Of a DNA stretch of 5,451 bases, positions 4,763 to 5,451 are shown in pieces. The stretch is from Lachnospiraceae bacterium (lineage in GTDB: Bacteria; Bacillota; Clostridia; Lachnospirales; Lachnospiraceae), in assembly GCA_017404585.1 (NCBI GenBank), contig JAFRCB010000046.1, positions 1 through 5,451 on the forward strand, read 5' to 3'. The notes under the pieces were generated by a model that saw nothing but the letters and a program-made list of their open reading frames with translations, searched no databases and was not told where the DNA came from. Both the position numbers and the translations under genes were made by a program. Numbering within the stretch: the stretch's first letter is position 1; every line of letters starts with the position of its first letter.

Positions 4763-5330
4763 ACGCCTCCTTCAGGATTTCTTTCAGCTTCTTTCGCGCC
4801 CGTGAAAGATCAGACCTGACCGTCACTTCTCTGCGGCCGAGAATGGCTGCAATCTCCGCCGTCGTGAATCCTTCACGGTAGAAAAGGTGAATGACTTCAC
4901 GGTAGTTATCCGGGAGCTGGCTGACGGCCTCCCAGACAAACCTGAGATCCTCCTTCTCCTCGGCGACAAGCTCCTCCATGAGCTCGTCGTGATTTCGATA
5001 TCCGTTATAGCGGATCCTGTTCTTGCTCAGATTTCCGGCGACGCGGAAGAGCCAGGCTTTGGCGTGGGCTTCATTTGCAAATGCAGGCTTATTCACCAGA
5101 TACGCCAGCAGCGTATCCTGAAGAATCTCCTCAGCATCTGACATATTGTGAAGATAGGAGTAAGCAAACCGGAGAATGCTGTCGCCGTACTGATCCATAA
5201 GCCTTGCTGCTGTCTCATTTGCTCCTTCGCCCGCTCCGGCCACTTTCCCCGGCTCAAACGCGAAAGTGGCAAAGAGCAGCCTGTATATCCTCCCTATGCT
5301 GTTGTCATTCCACGGAATGGCCAGTGTCAT
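4749..5330 (-). CDS. ECF-type RNA polymerase sigma factor
   Basis: The 193-residue protein has a sigma-70 region 2 (about 44-108; MDQYGDSILRFAYSYL and DAEEILQDTLLAYL at 65-78) and a region 4 (about 129-186; LPDNYREVIHLFYREG, then the helix-turn-helix TTAEIAAILGRREVTVRSDL). Region 3 is absent, as in ECF (group 4) sigma factors. It directs core polymerase to a dedicated regulon, probably an envelope or stress response, under control of the overlapping membrane protein (14-base overlap, translational coupling likely). An extra N-terminal stretch of about 43 residues precedes region 2 and is longer than usual. The start at 5328-5330 is nevertheless favoured because GAGGAG lies 5 bases upstream, while the next ATG (codon 45) has only a weak site. 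The regulon and signal cannot be told from sequence. Confidence 0.92.
   Translation of the reverse strand: MTLAIPWNDNSIGRIYRLLFATFAFEPGKVAGAGEGANETAARLMDQYGDSILRFAYSYLHNMSDAEEILQDTLLAYLVNKPAFANEAHAKAWLFRVAGNLSKNRIRYNGYRNHDELMEELVAEEKEDLRFVWEAVSQLPDNYREVIHLFYREGFTTAEIAAILGRREVTVRSDLSRARKKLKEILKEAYDFE
4766..4772 (-). promoter_or_regulatory. Shine-Dalgarno AAGGAGG inside the sigma gene that questions the anti-sigma start
   Basis: A full-consensus AAGGAGG lies within the last codons of the sigma gene. It is only 3 bases from the ATG at 4760-4762, which is shorter than usual. A TTG two codons later (4754-4756) would give 9 bases. Either start yields essentially the same protein; the ATG is kept as default. 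Confidence 0.6.
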
Positions 5331-5363
5331 ATCTGCTCCTCAACTTTAATACAACTGTGTATC

Positions 5364-5393
5364 TTTATATGTTGCAGTCCTTTATCATGAAAA
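5364..5393 (-). promoter_or_regulatory. Candidate promoter of the sigma/anti-sigma operon
   Basis: On the minus strand TTTTCA (5388-5393, 4 of 6) and TATAAA (5364-5369, 5 of 6) are 18 bases apart, giving a leader of roughly 25-30 nt. A TGCAAC (5371-5376) sits in the spacer and resembles an ECF-type -35 element, so autoregulation is possible but no matching -10 could be fixed. Further upstream, TGTGT/ACACA (5409-5413/5419-5423) forms a small dyad. No gene is identifiable in the remaining bases up to 5451. Confidence 0.45.
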
Positions 5394-5451
5394 GCGGTCC
5401 AGCAGTTATGTGTATGTCACACAATGCTGAACCGTCTCATAAAACGACTCA

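Noticed and set aside
2161..5446. The 10-mer TCATAAAACG shared by 2161-2170 and 5437-5446 as a dispersed repeat.
   Set aside because: A 10-base match within 5.4 kb is expected by chance and the flanks do not match.

Overview
The window looks like a chromosomal segment of a Clostridia member, most likely Lachnospiraceae-like. This rests on protein character (a NYN-LOTUS protein, a UDPGP type 1 pyrophosphorylase, a Gram-positive-type RlmI homologue, an ECF sigma factor with a membrane-anchored partner), strong AGGAGG-type ribosome binding sites and AT-rich promoters between moderately GC-rich genes. The genus is not determined. All five protein genes lie on the minus strand, so the operon order reads from right to left.

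Right end (5451 to 3995): a sigma-A-like promoter precedes an ECF sigma factor gene. It overlaps by 14 bases a gene for a single-pass membrane protein with a long Ala/Glu/Asp/Gly-rich outer linker, which by position and architecture is the cognate anti-sigma factor. The pair probably senses an envelope or extracellular signal.

Middle (3994 to 3741): this 254-base AT-rich gap holds no protein gene. It carries a compact plus-strand signal: a candidate promoter, three successive short hairpins with GAGA and TTCG loops, and a strong intrinsic terminator with C-rich unpaired segments. I read it as an unassigned small RNA gene of about 80 nt. Its promoter overlaps a candidate promoter for the divergent methyltransferase gene.

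Centre-left (3740 to 2038): an RlmI-type 23S rRNA cytosine-C5 methyltransferase with an unusual acidic insert in its catalytic domain. One base after its stop codon begins a 199-base imperfect inverted repeat (2182 to 2380) that can fold as one long hairpin. Beyond it lie a short perfect dyad and a good extended -10 promoter for the next gene.

Left (2037 to 1): a UDP-sugar pyrophosphorylase of the eukaryotic-like UDPGP/UAP type, then a 143-base intercistronic region that can close into a multi-helix RNA, then a NYN-domain ribonuclease-like protein with a C-terminal LOTUS/OST-HTH RNA-binding domain, cut by the window edge. No promoter is evident before the NYN gene, so it is probably co-transcribed with the pyrophosphorylase.

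The protein genes are recognisable families. The parts that known families do not explain are the long hairpin, the candidate small RNA and the structured intercistronic segment.
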